A stretch of 64,000 bases of DNA from CAYMSF01 sp964392985. Lineage in GTDB: Bacteria > Verrucomicrobiota > Lentisphaeria > Victivallales > Victivallaceae. The stretch spans positions 1-64,000 of the forward strand of contig CAYMSF010000007.1 of NCBI GenBank assembly GCA_964392985.1, read 5' to 3'. The notes under the pieces were generated by a model, which was given only the letters and a program-made list of their open reading frames with translations, was not told the origin of the DNA and searched no databases. The translations under genes and the position numbers were made by a program. Below, piece after piece: positions 33,869 through 42,430 of the stretch (the stretch's first letter is position 1; the number at the start of each line of letters is the position of its first letter).

Positions 33869-35917
33869 TTACCTGACAAAATTATTCAAATTAATGCCGT
33901 TTTTCTGAAGCATGAGACAGAATGCGGCAGATTCGCCATAACGCATCACGGCTGAAACGGGCGGTGTTTTAGCGTAATATTGCCATTCCGCAACAAGATG
34001 GCGGCCATTCGCTTCCAGTCCGGCGGGAATATTGCCCGTTTTTTGTGCCGCATGATCCGGCTCCCAGATGCCCTGCCGCGCTTTTTCCGGTTCGGCTTGA
34101 ACAAAACCGATTTGCGCCGTGCCGTCGGCATAAAGGTTTTTGTCCTTGCCGATGTCAAAATGGTAAACAAAATTAACCTTGAAACAATAGGGGAAAGCCT
34201 GCTGCAACGCATCAGGATGACTGCGATAAGATGCCGCCGGAACACACCCCGCGGGAATACCATCGGCATCGCCAAAGACCACGCTACCAAGGAAACGGTC
34301 GGAAATATTCAATGCCATACCGATATTATCCAGTCCGGCATAATGTTCCCGGACACTGCCCGCCAGAGAATAGCCGAAACCATGATTATTCGCTACTGAC
34401 TGGCAAATGTACTTGAAGGCGGAAGGTTCCACCGGGATACGATAGGTGAACTGATTATTAATCAGGCAGGAGTTATCCCGTGGATTATAAATTGCGGTGG
34501 AAATGGCCGGATAGTTCCCCGGTACAAAACTGAATCCTCCAGCAGCACCACCTGACTGGGTTGTCGGATTCCAAATCTTTACCTGGTTATTGTACGCCTC
34601 GCGGAGATTATTGGCGCCATCAAAAATGTTGATTGCAATCGCCATATTTTTAGTCATTTGAATAATTTTACCGCCAACGTTGATTTGCAGTATAACATTT
34701 TTGGCAATGGCGACACCCGCGGGAATTTTATTTATCAACTGATACGCTTCCATTGCCCTGCCGGGATTGGAAAATGAAAAAGGAAGCATGGCAAGAGAAG
34801 CAAGGTCACCGCCGGTTGTTCGCCAGTTCTTAACATTAACCGTTTCCTTGCCGGTGGCAGCATTTACTCCGGCTGCGGCACCCCACGCGATTTTATCGCC
34901 AAAGAAAGATGGGAGACCGTTCCAAGAGGGACAATTGTATCCGGTAGTACGTTCAACCCCGTAAGCGACCATTTTTGTGCCCAGGCTGATGACGGAATCA
35001 ATCGCCAGTACAGAAGCCACAGCGGCAAATTGGACAAAATTGGGTTTGCCTTCAATCGCGGCGCCGGCGATGGTATCCATATATTTACGCACCGTCATGG
35101 CATGAACGATCCAGGGCTGGGGTGGCACCCCGACGCTATCGGGAATTTTTTCCAGAGAAGACGGGAATGTTTTGCCCATGCTTTCGATAATCGGAATCAG
35201 GTCTGCCATGTCAACCGGTTTGGCGTCAGAATCGGTGATCCAAAACTGGTCTGTCGTATTCATTTTTTCTGAATTGTGGCTGGAGGTGAAGGAACAGAAG
35301 CGGAAATAAAGGTCGTTCATCTGGGGGTCGGAAATAATGAGTACACGATAGGTACCGGTCAATAAACCATTTGAATCCGGAATCTTGCAGGAGAACATAT
35401 CGCTGACAGCGGAAACAACTAAACACTGCCCCAGGGTTTTGCTGGTCGCGGATTTATAGGTGACTTTAAAAGTCGGTGATGCCGGTAGAAATTCGGACAA
35501 ATTCATCGGCACTTTTACCCGGCGGCTGCCGGTGTAATCGGGACGTCCAACTTTGTCCATGGCATTATTGCCCAACATACCGAATTCACGGAGGAAGTCC
35601 ATGCCGCCAACCATGCGCCGCCGGTCCGGACCGCAACTTATCATAAGCGGGCCCGGCTTGAATTCAACTGAACCCTGATTATTACCGGCGGTTAATATCG
35701 TCTTGTAACTGATCGTGTAATTCCAGTCGCCGCCGGCAGCCTCCTGTTCACGGAGAACCGTCATCAAACCGACGCTCTGGGTGCGGAACGGGTTTTCGCC
35801 GCTGTACTCGGTAATCCCCGTCATCAGATAGGGAAGAAGCTCACGTTTACTTTCAGCGCTAAGATTAAGTGTGGCAAACGCAGTGACAAATAATAATAAA
35901 CGGAACAGATGCTTCAT
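33869..35917 (-). CDS. Large exported protein of unknown function in the fibre operon
   Basis: A 682-residue protein with signal peptide (MKHLFRLLLFVTAFATLNLS then AESKRE). The first 250 residues are beta-rich (NYTISYKTILTAGNNQGSVE, FKVTYKSATSKTLGQCLVVS). A central section, about 290-440, contains Gly/Ala-rich hydrophobic helices (QFAAVASVLAIDSVISLGTK, GGKIIQMTKNMAIAINIFDG), and the C-terminal 220 residues are again beta-rich with many aromatic residues. I recognise no family. GGGGG precedes the ATG. It lies between the CsgG-like and the major repeat genes, so a surface anchor, adhesin or nucleator of the fibre is plausible but unproven. Confidence 0.65.
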   Translation of the reverse strand: MKHLFRLLLFVTAFATLNLSAESKRELLPYLMTGITEYSGENPFRTQSVGLMTVLREQEAAGGDWNYTISYKTILTAGNNQGSVEFKPGPLMISCGPDRRRMVGGMDFLREFGMLGNNAMDKVGRPDYTGSRRVKVPMNLSEFLPASPTFKVTYKSATSKTLGQCLVVSAVSDMFSCKIPDSNGLLTGTYRVLIISDPQMNDLYFRFCSFTSSHNSEKMNTTDQFWITDSDAKPVDMADLIPIIESMGKTFPSSLEKIPDSVGVPPQPWIVHAMTVRKYMDTIAGAAIEGKPNFVQFAAVASVLAIDSVISLGTKMVAYGVERTTGYNCPSWNGLPSFFGDKIAWGAAAGVNAATGKETVNVKNWRTTGGDLASLAMLPFSFSNPGRAMEAYQLINKIPAGVAIAKNVILQINVGGKIIQMTKNMAIAINIFDGANNLREAYNNQVKIWNPTTQSGGAAGGFSFVPGNYPAISTAIYNPRDNSCLINNQFTYRIPVEPSAFKYICQSVANNHGFGYSLAGSVREHYAGLDNIGMALNISDRFLGSVVFGDADGIPAGCVPAASYRSHPDALQQAFPYCFKVNFVYHFDIGKDKNLYADGTAQIGFVQAEPEKARQGIWEPDHAAQKTGNIPAGLEANGRHLVAEWQYYAKTPPVSAVMRYGESAAFCLMLQKNGINLNNFVR

Positions 35918-35955
35918 GACAAACCCCCGTAATTACTCATGATGCAATTATTTTT

Positions 35956-37437
35956 TTACCAGTCATCATTCTTCTTGAAAAGATTTAACGGTGCTTCTTT
36001 TTTGTTGGCTGACGGTTTAGGCGGCGGTGCAACTGTCGCGACAGGGGCATCAGCCGTCTGTGCCGGCGCGGCCGCCTGCTGCTGGGACTGTCCGGCAACA
36101 TTCGCAACCTGCGGCTGACTCTGGGCGGCAATCTGACCATCAATACGGGTAATCATCGCTTTCGGGTCCGGCTGTTCAGGAAAAAGGATAGCGGCCTGGC
36201 GATAAAGTTCACGGGACTGCGGCAGGGCATTCTGATTATATAACGCATCAGCCTGTTCAATCAATGAATTATACTGCACGATTTTTTGCGCAACTTCTTC
36301 CTGAGATTTCTGGGCAGTTTCGCTCTGTTCCTTGCCGAACTGACGATTGCGTTTTCTGGCATCTTCCAGGGGAACATTTTCCCAAAGTTTCAGGAATAAT
36401 GCACAGTAATCAACGCAACCGAGTTTTTTCATGGAATCTTTGATAATAGCCATTTCTTTATCGGTAACGCCAGGAGCGGTACGGTCAATGCCCTGAACAC
36501 CGTGGAAGAAAAGATAATCTTTCAGATATGCATACTGCTGCTGTTGCGTAAGCAGTTCAAATTCATCTTTAAGTTTGGCGATCATGCGCGTATCCGGCGG
36601 GGCTCCGTCCAGACAGCGCCAGAAAGGCACATCAAAATATTTGCCCAGCACTTCGAGTACGCTGAGTTCAACGAGGAGACGCAATGCCTGATATTTGCCC
36701 TGTTTTTTATTCAACGAATAGTCGAAGGTGAAACCGTTGCCTTCAAAGAAGAAACCGACCGACCATCCTAGTTCAGTTTTGCGCAGATTGATGGAGTTGA
36801 TGGTTTGAATTCCTGACATATAAGTCTGGGTCTGATAATCCATCATCTGCAGGTCAAGCGTCATCCGGGAGATACCGGAACCGGCTTTATAACCGGCGCC
36901 GCCGTCATAACTGTAATTCGAACCCAGTTTTTCGCCAACATCAGCTTTAGTTTTCAATTCACGTTTCTTTTCGATAAGCTCTTTGTCAAATTCGGTTATA
37001 CCGCCGGCAATAACAATTTTCGGCAGGGCACGCTTAATGTCGCCGCCGGTGGTTGACTCCGCGACAACATAATTCGGGTCAAACGGTACATAAATGACGG
37101 TATTACCGATTTTATTCACGGATGAACTCAACATTCCTGACACGCTGTCGGGCAGGTCTTTTTCCGCAGTCTGATTGCTGATTACTTTGCTCTGAACCCG
37201 GATTGGCGGAATATTATACGCTTCCAGCATCAGACCGAATCTTTTCAATGAGTCATCATAGGCGGTCTGCTTCTGAGTTGCTTTGCCTAAATCTTTGTCC
37301 ATATCCTTGACTTCCTCATCGGAAACACTGCCGCTGAACCAGTCCAGAACAGAACACGAACATAAAAATACCGTTGCAAATAAAGCGGCTGCTATCATTG
37401 CAAAACTACGAATTATCCGGTTATTACCAAGTTTCAT
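35956..37437 (-). CDS. CsgG-like outer-membrane lipoprotein 2
   Basis: A 493-residue lipoprotein: hydrophobic leader then lipobox L25-C26-S27-C28. Residues about 80-275 resemble the CsgG secretion channel: SNQTAEKDLPDSVS near the I-x-D-x-T-G position, SSSVNKIGNTVIYVPFD, PKIVIAGGITEFDKEL (compare NIMVEGSIIGYESN of E. coli CsgG), a Gly-rich GGAGYKAGSGIS, and RMTLDLQMMDYQTQTYMSG (compare VNLRVVNVSTGEILSS). Then comes the alternating FFFEGNGFTFDYSLNKKQGK and a helix ending VLGKYFDVPFW. E. coli CsgG is 277 residues; here an extra ~210 C-terminal residues hold helices, a TPR-like QADALYNQNALPQSRELYRQ and a Gln/Pro/Ala-rich tail. It overlaps the end of the upstream paralogue by 14 bp. It should form, alone or with the paralogue, the export pore of the fibre system. 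Confidence 0.75.
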   Translation of the reverse strand: MKLGNNRIIRSFAMIAAALFATVFLCSCSVLDWFSGSVSDEEVKDMDKDLGKATQKQTAYDDSLKRFGLMLEAYNIPPIRVQSKVISNQTAEKDLPDSVSGMLSSSVNKIGNTVIYVPFDPNYVVAESTTGGDIKRALPKIVIAGGITEFDKELIEKKRELKTKADVGEKLGSNYSYDGGAGYKAGSGISRMTLDLQMMDYQTQTYMSGIQTINSINLRKTELGWSVGFFFEGNGFTFDYSLNKKQGKYQALRLLVELSVLEVLGKYFDVPFWRCLDGAPPDTRMIAKLKDEFELLTQQQQYAYLKDYLFFHGVQGIDRTAPGVTDKEMAIIKDSMKKLGCVDYCALFLKLWENVPLEDARKRNRQFGKEQSETAQKSQEEVAQKIVQYNSLIEQADALYNQNALPQSRELYRQAAILFPEQPDPKAMITRIDGQIAAQSQPQVANVAGQSQQQAAAPAQTADAPVATVAPPPKPSANKKEAPLNLFKKNDDW

Positions 37438-39016
37438 TTTTTCCTGCCCCCCAGACGGTTTTGTGTTTATCTAGTTTACTGTTTATCATTTGAATCAATT
37501 CTTTAATGCGAGGGTTATCGGGTTCAATGGCGGCGGCTTCCTGACAGGCCTGGAGCGCCTGACGATAGTTCTGCTGGCTGAATGCCGCGCTTTCAGCGGC
37601 TTTGAATCTGGCTTCAGCGGTCGCCACGGTCTGGTCATTTTGGGCAACCGTGGCTTGTTTTTTCTCCTTCATGTCTTGAATCGCTTTCAACTGTTGAACC
37701 GGGTAAGGCTCGCCCGGGAACAACTGATTGGCGCTGCGGTAACTGTTTTCCGCTTCAACATAATTCTGTTTGCGGACAAATTCATCACCGGCTTCGACTC
37801 TGGCGCGGAAGGAATTGACCTTGGTCTGGAATTCCGCCTCCTGCTGTTTCTTGGCTTCCTCTGCCGCGACGGCTTTTTCCTTATTATCCTTGTCGATAAT
37901 CCGCTGATTGTCGCGGTTCAACCGCAGTTTATAACGGGCATCGGCATCCATTCTGGTGGCGGCCTGGTCAATCGGCACGCTGCCCCAGAGTTTGATATAC
38001 AGGTCAGCGAGATTTGAACAGCGTCTATTGCTCATCTCCGTCCGGATAATCTTTTCTTCATGTCCCTGGATTTTAGGAACATCGCGATCAACATCGAAAC
38101 CGTGGAGGAAGAGAATTTTCTTAATTTTCAAAGCCTGTTGTTCCTCGGTGAGGAAACCGAATTCGTCATGGAGGCGCTCCGCCATTTTCAAGTCGGGCAA
38201 TGCCCCGTCAATACATTTCCAGTAGGGCACTTCAAATTTTTTGCCGACCAGTTCAATGATACTGAATTCCAATACGGTACGCAATGCGGCATGAACACCC
38301 TGTTTGTGTTTTAGGCTGTAATCAAATGAGGCGCCGTTACCCATATAATAGGCGAAGGCGCCCCAGCCGAGCTTGTCTCTGCGGATGAGGATGGAATTGG
38401 AGGTGATCACGCCGGGAAAATATACTTGAGTTTTATAATCCATCATACTTAAATCAATCGTCACCCGTGAAACTCCACCTTCGGCACTGGCACGGGCGCC
38501 GCCGGATGCCCCGGCCCAACCGCCTTCAGCCTCGACTTCGCGTTCTTTTTCGACCATATCCTGGTCAAACCCGGTAATACCGCCGGCAATAACAAAATTG
38601 GGGAAAATACGTTCAATTTTCCCGCCGGTCGTTGTTTCACCGACGACATATTGCACATCATAAGGAACAAAGATAAGCGGTCTGCCGATTTTATTGACAG
38701 CGGAGGATGCCATGACATAGAGGTCAGTCGGCACACTCTGTTCAGCGGTCTGATTGCCGAGATTTTTGCATTGCACCGCGGTAATCGGGGTACCGTAAGC
38801 CCGCAACAAGGCGGTCATGCGTTCCAGTGATTTTTCAAAGACGGTTTCGCGGGTTTCCGCGCGCATGTCTTTGTGCATATCGATAACTTCCTGGTCATCG
38901 GTCTCGGCGGTGATCCAGCCGCAGGAATTCAACAGCGGCAGCAGAACAGCAACCAGAGCGAACAGCAGAATCCGTTTCATCCACGCAGGGCAAACATTTA
39001 GCGGAAGATAAGACAT
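37424..39016 (-). CDS. CsgG-like outer-membrane lipoprotein 1
   Basis: A 530-residue paralogue of the next gene, with a leader ending LLPLLNSC (lipobox cysteine at residue 32). It has the same CsgG-like core: GNQTAEQSVPTDLYVMASSA, VNKIGRPLIFVPYDVQYVVG, PNFVIAGGITGFDQDM, Gly/Ala-rich GASGGARASAEGGVS, RVTIDLSMMDYKTQVYFPG and a C-terminal helix VGKKFEVPYWKC. A coiled-coil/TPR extension follows (ENSYRSANQLFPGEPYPVQQ). ATG 39016 has GAGGA upstream; a GTG at 39031 overlaps the previous stop and has no ribosome binding site, and a later ATG (38980) would shorten the signal n-region. It lies first after the short repeat-protein gene, so the operon places secretion channels ahead of their presumed cargo. 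Confidence 0.75.
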   Translation of the reverse strand: MSYLPLNVCPAWMKRILLFALVAVLLPLLNSCGWITAETDDQEVIDMHKDMRAETRETVFEKSLERMTALLRAYGTPITAVQCKNLGNQTAEQSVPTDLYVMASSAVNKIGRPLIFVPYDVQYVVGETTTGGKIERIFPNFVIAGGITGFDQDMVEKEREVEAEGGWAGASGGARASAEGGVSRVTIDLSMMDYKTQVYFPGVITSNSILIRRDKLGWGAFAYYMGNGASFDYSLKHKQGVHAALRTVLEFSIIELVGKKFEVPYWKCIDGALPDLKMAERLHDEFGFLTEEQQALKIKKILFLHGFDVDRDVPKIQGHEEKIIRTEMSNRRCSNLADLYIKLWGSVPIDQAATRMDADARYKLRLNRDNQRIIDKDNKEKAVAAEEAKKQQEAEFQTKVNSFRARVEAGDEFVRKQNYVEAENSYRSANQLFPGEPYPVQQLKAIQDMKEKKQATVAQNDQTVATAEARFKAAESAAFSQQNYRQALQACQEAAAIEPDNPRIKELIQMINSKLDKHKTVWGAGKNETW

Positions 39017-39027
39017 AAAAGTATTCC

Positions 39028-39894
39028 TCACTCAACGACGGTTTTAACTTTTTTAACTTTGTAATCACTGCTGTCAACATAGGTATCGCCGGCGGAACCG
39101 CCGTACTTTTCTGTCTTCTGCCGTTCTTTGGAGCTGACATAGACATTTTTTGTGCCGGTGGGGTCAACGCCGCCATCTTTGGCGTAAACTTTAGCTTTAT
39201 GTTTTACCCGCAGCGATTCGCTGAAATCGTCATTGCCAACGGAAGTTTTAACTTCCCGGACTTGCGCGCTGTCAACGGTAACATTACCGATACTGACGGA
39301 GGAGCGCCCCGGCGAACCGCCATGAGAAGCCGGCAATCCGCCCATACCGACGGAGTTGACGGAACCGAGTGAATAATTTCTTTCCTGTGCGTCAACAGTG
39401 CCGACAGTAACCGAGGTGCCGATTTTTTTGTTACTGACATCGCCCTCGACGGAGCCGACCCGGACGGTGGAATTGGAAGCGTTTATGCTGCCGGCGCGCA
39501 CTTTGGTTGAAACTTCGGCGTTTTCCGCTCCGGTAAGATTAACGCCGGTATTGACATCGGCGTTTTTCGCATAAATATTTGCCTGGGTATCGACGGTAAT
39601 TTTAGCTTTTTCGATATTGGCGCCGTTGGCTTTTATCCCGGTATTGACGGTGGAATTGTCCGCGCGAACGTTACCGGTAAAGGTATTGGAAATTTCAGAA
39701 TTGCGCACGGTGGAATTTTTAATTTGAATACCGGTATTGACATTAGAGTTATTTTCGGCGCGGACCGTAACTTTTTCGTTGGTATTGGTAATCGTGGAAT
39801 TCTTGACATCAGAAGCGCCCTGCGGCAATGCGTAGAGCATACCGGCATTAAACAAAATCGAAGCGGCAACAACGGTCAACTGCATTTTTTTCAT
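39028..39894 (-). CDS. Secreted repeat protein with divergent tail, putative fibre subunit A
   Basis: A 288-residue protein: signal peptide MKKMQLTVVAASILFNAGMLYA, mature N-terminus LPQGASDVKNS shared with subunit B. Only three N-T-G-[IV] turns follow, with a 31-residue period (NTGIQIKNSTV..., NTGIKANGANI..., NTGVNLTGAEN...). After about residue 110 the repeat dissolves into Val/Ser/Gly-rich strands and a Lys/Tyr-rich C-terminus (DYKVKKVKTVVE), without the NSGIDF ending of the other three. This looks like a specialised subunit, for example a tip, nucleator or membrane-proximal anchor. ATG 39894 follows AAGGTGG; the GTG at 39903 is less likely. It is the first gene of the operon. Confidence 0.75.
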   Translation of the reverse strand: MKKMQLTVVAASILFNAGMLYALPQGASDVKNSTITNTNEKVTVRAENNSNVNTGIQIKNSTVRNSEISNTFTGNVRADNSTVNTGIKANGANIEKAKITVDTQANIYAKNADVNTGVNLTGAENAEVSTKVRAGSINASNSTVRVGSVEGDVSNKKIGTSVTVGTVDAQERNYSLGSVNSVGMGGLPASHGGSPGRSSVSIGNVTVDSAQVREVKTSVGNDDFSESLRVKHKAKVYAKDGGVDPTGTKNVYVSSKERQKTEKYGGSAGDTYVDSSDYKVKKVKTVVE

Positions 39895-40391
39895 TTTCGC
39901 CACCTTACGCCTTTCTCAAGAAACATTCTTGCAAAATATATTTTAATGCGTCATTCGCTGATTGTCAAATAAATACCCGTTACCCACATTACATTTCTGG
40001 CAAATATAATGGGATTACCCGAAAACAGAATAATATAGCTATACTCTAACTGCACATTTTATTTTAGCAAATCTTAAAAATAATTTTCTCATTTTGCTTT
40101 GGCTGAAAAGGTCCGGGATAGATTATTCGCGTCACCGGAACGAAACATTCTAAGCCCGATCAGTTCATATCGCTGAACGCCCGATTAATCGTTCATTGGT
40201 ATAAACTGATGTTTATAAAGTTGAAAACTATTCAATACGAGGTATAATAGAGTTTAATTGTTCATAAATTCAGGAACCGCGTCGCGTTAAGCACGGATAA
40301 GCGACGGGGCGGAGCATGGAAAAATTGCCGGATAACGCGGTTTTAACAAAAAAATTATTTTTTTCAGACCGCCTGAAATTAATGGTTAATG
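39895..40391. promoter_or_regulatory. Leader and presumed promoter region of the fibre operon
   Basis: The gap 39895-40566 separates the operon from a divergent oxidoreductase gene. Its first ~500 bp are AT-rich near 39960-40080 and should contain the minus-strand operon promoter, but I could not identify -35/-10 boxes with confidence. No conserved frame was seen. Confidence 0.35.
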
Positions 40392-40550
40392 GATGCCGGA
40401 GGCATCAAACGTTTATAGCTAACGGCATATATATATTGTTCGACCCCGAATCGGGGTCGCAGAGGATTTTGATTTAACGATTCTATAAACGTGTTATTCC
40501 GCCACAGGCGGATAAATCCTCCACAGGCGGATAAACCCGCCGGGATAATA
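40392..40550. repeat. Family A structured intergenic repeat, copy 2
   Basis: GATGCC-GGA-GGCATC (40392-40406), AACGTTTATAG, 'ttgttCGACCCC-GAA', TCGGGGTCG, CTATAAACGT, then ATTCCGCC-ACA-GGCGGAT and two further GGCGGAT/CCGCCGGGAT units. Relative to copy 1 both arms of each hairpin changed together. Confidence 0.85.
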
Positions 40551-40566
40551 AAAAATCGAACATTAA

Positions 40567-41583
40567 TTGGGATATACTCTTTTGGATAATGAAACTTTTA
40601 AATTTGTGATTATCGGCACCGGCAATATTGCCGCGACTTATCACAAAGCAATTGCCAATATCCCGGAGGCGGCAATAACCGGCGCGGTTTCCCGCAGCGG
40701 CAAAGCGCCCTTATGGGCACCCGCCGGATTTGAAGTTGCGCCGGATTTGCAGAGTATTAAACAGCATTTCGATGCCGTCATCATTGCCACACCGAATGCC
40801 ACTCATCATCTCTGGGCAATTGCCGCGGCAGCACTCGGCAAACATGTCCTCACCGAAAAACCGCTCGATATCACGGTTGCGGCAATGGATGCGATGATTG
40901 CCGCCTGCAACAGCAACAAAGTAAAACTGGCAGTAACCTATCAACGCCGCCTCAGTCCGGATAATATGATTGTCAAGGAACTGCTGGAACACGGCAGATT
41001 GGGCAAAGTTTTCGCCGCGGAACTCCGGGTGAAATGTTATCGTGATCAGGCCTATTATGACAGCGCCCCCTATCGCGGCAATAAATCTCTTGACGGTGGC
41101 GGTCCATTCATCCAGCAGGCGTCACACAATATTGATATCTATGGCTGGTTTTTCGGCAAACCGCAAAAGACCGTCAGTATGCTTTCAACATTCATGCACC
41201 GGATGGAGGGCGAGGACTACGGTACCGCATTGCTGCAACATCCCGATGGAATGATCGGCACCATCACCGCGTCCACCGCCACCTGGCCCGGCTTCCCCCC
41301 TGAATTGAATATCCATACCGATAAAGGTTCACTGACCTTGAAAAACGACATCATCACCGAATGGAATATTAAAGATATACCCAATCCTTCCGTTTCCGCT
41401 AAACTGGATATTCACAGCGGCGCCGGCAGCGCGACGATAAGTCAGACCAACGGACATGAAGCCATTATCACCGACTTCATTGACGCGGTAAAACTCAATC
41501 TGAAACCCGCAGTTTCCGGCGAAGACGCCAGACTTGCCACCGAAATAATCCTGAACATTTACGGCAGTAATATTTATGAGTGA
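40567..41583 (+). CDS. Gfo/Idh/MocA-family sugar dehydrogenase
   Basis: A 338-residue protein with the NAD-binding motif KFVIIGTGNIAATYHKAI, VIIATPNATHHLWAIAAAAL, GKHVLTEKPLDITVAAMDAM (EKP with the conserved lysine) and a C-terminal domain including GGGPFIQQASHNIDIYGWFF with the H-N-D-x-x-x-W-like histidine segment. The start is uncertain: there is no in-frame ATG, and TTG at 40567 or 40582 are the options, neither with a good ribosome binding site. The stop overlaps the Wzm gene by 8 bp, so it belongs to the polysaccharide locus and probably makes a sugar-nucleotide such as a 3-keto or uronic derivative. Confidence 0.8.
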   Translation: MGYTLLDNETFKFVIIGTGNIAATYHKAIANIPEAAITGAVSRSGKAPLWAPAGFEVAPDLQSIKQHFDAVIIATPNATHHLWAIAAAALGKHVLTEKPLDITVAAMDAMIAACNSNKVKLAVTYQRRLSPDNMIVKELLEHGRLGKVFAAELRVKCYRDQAYYDSAPYRGNKSLDGGGPFIQQASHNIDIYGWFFGKPQKTVSMLSTFMHRMEGEDYGTALLQHPDGMIGTITASTATWPGFPPELNIHTDKGSLTLKNDIITEWNIKDIPNPSVSAKLDIHSGAGSATISQTNGHEAIITDFIDAVKLNLKPAVSGEDARLATEIILNIYGSNIYE

Positions 41584-42430
41584 TCCAAAACATTATTTGC
41601 GACTCAAACCGGACAATGGATTCCGGCTCAGTGATCTGAAGGAACTCTTCGCCTATCGCGAATTGCTCTTCTTCCTGACCTGGCGCGACATCAAAGTCAA
41701 ATATAAACAGACCGTATTCGGCGTGCTGTGGGTATTGATCCAGCCGCTGGCGCTAATGCTGCTGTTCACCATTGTCTTCGGCAAATTTGCCAAACTGGAA
41801 CAAGACTTAAAAGTGCCGTATGCGCTTTTCGCTTTCGCCGGACTGCTGCCCTGGCAGCTTTTTGCGCGGACGTTGAATGCCACGACTGACAGTCTGCTCT
41901 CCAATCAACACCTGATTTCAAAGATATATTTCCCCCGGATGATTATTCCGCTGTCATCCTGTCTCTCCGGGATTGTTGACTTTATGATTGGTTTTTGCGG
42001 CTTGGCCGTCATGATATTTTGTTACTACATGTCCAACCTCTGCCCCCTGCCGACTTGGAATATTCTATTCCTGCCGCTGTTCCTGATATTGATGATGATG
42101 ACAGCGCTCGGCATCGGCTTATGGCTTTCGGCGTTATATATTGAATTCCGCGATGTCGGCTATATTGTGCCGTTCCTGATTCAATTCTGGATGTTTGCCA
42201 CGCCGGTGGTTTACCCGGTGAATATTATTCCCAATGAATACCTCTGGGTGGTGGCGCTCAATCCGATGACCGGAGTAATCGAGGGCATCCGCTGGTCGTT
42301 ATTCAATTATGCGTATGGTCCCGGGAAGTTGTTTTATTTATCGATGGGGATATCGGTATTTACGTTCGTGTCCGGGGTGATATGGTTCCGCTGCCGTGAG
42401 AAAATCTTTGCTGATTACCTCGGGAAGTAA
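41576..42430 (+). CDS. wzm: ABC-2-type polysaccharide export permease (Wzm)
   Basis: A 284-residue membrane protein with six hydrophobic segments and the family opening LKELFAYRELLFFLTWRDIK followed by VKYKQTVFGVLWVLIQPLAL. The last third has LIQFWMFATPVVYPVNIIPN and LNPMTGVIEGIRWSLF, hallmarks of O-antigen/teichoic acid/lipopolysaccharide ABC-2 permeases. Together with the Wzt ATPase it should move a lipid-linked glycan across the inner membrane. The start overlaps the oxidoreductase gene. Its usual partner follows only after 1.57 kb of repeats and an inserted GxxExxY gene, which is odd because wzm and wzt normally touch. Confidence 0.9.
   Translation: MSDPKHYLRLKPDNGFRLSDLKELFAYRELLFFLTWRDIKVKYKQTVFGVLWVLIQPLALMLLFTIVFGKFAKLEQDLKVPYALFAFAGLLPWQLFARTLNATTDSLLSNQHLISKIYFPRMIIPLSSCLSGIVDFMIGFCGLAVMIFCYYMSNLCPLPTWNILFLPLFLILMMMTALGIGLWLSALYIEFRDVGYIVPFLIQFWMFATPVVYPVNIIPNEYLWVVALNPMTGVIEGIRWSLFNYAYGPGKLFYLSMGISVFTFVSGVIWFRCREKIFADYLGK

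Noticed and set aside
28828..39894. True curli (CsgA/B) or a pentapeptide-repeat system
   Set aside because: The curlin S-x5-Q-x-G-x-N-x-A-x3-Q motif and A(D/N)LxX pentapeptides are absent; repeats are 31-33 residues with N-S-G-[IV] turns.
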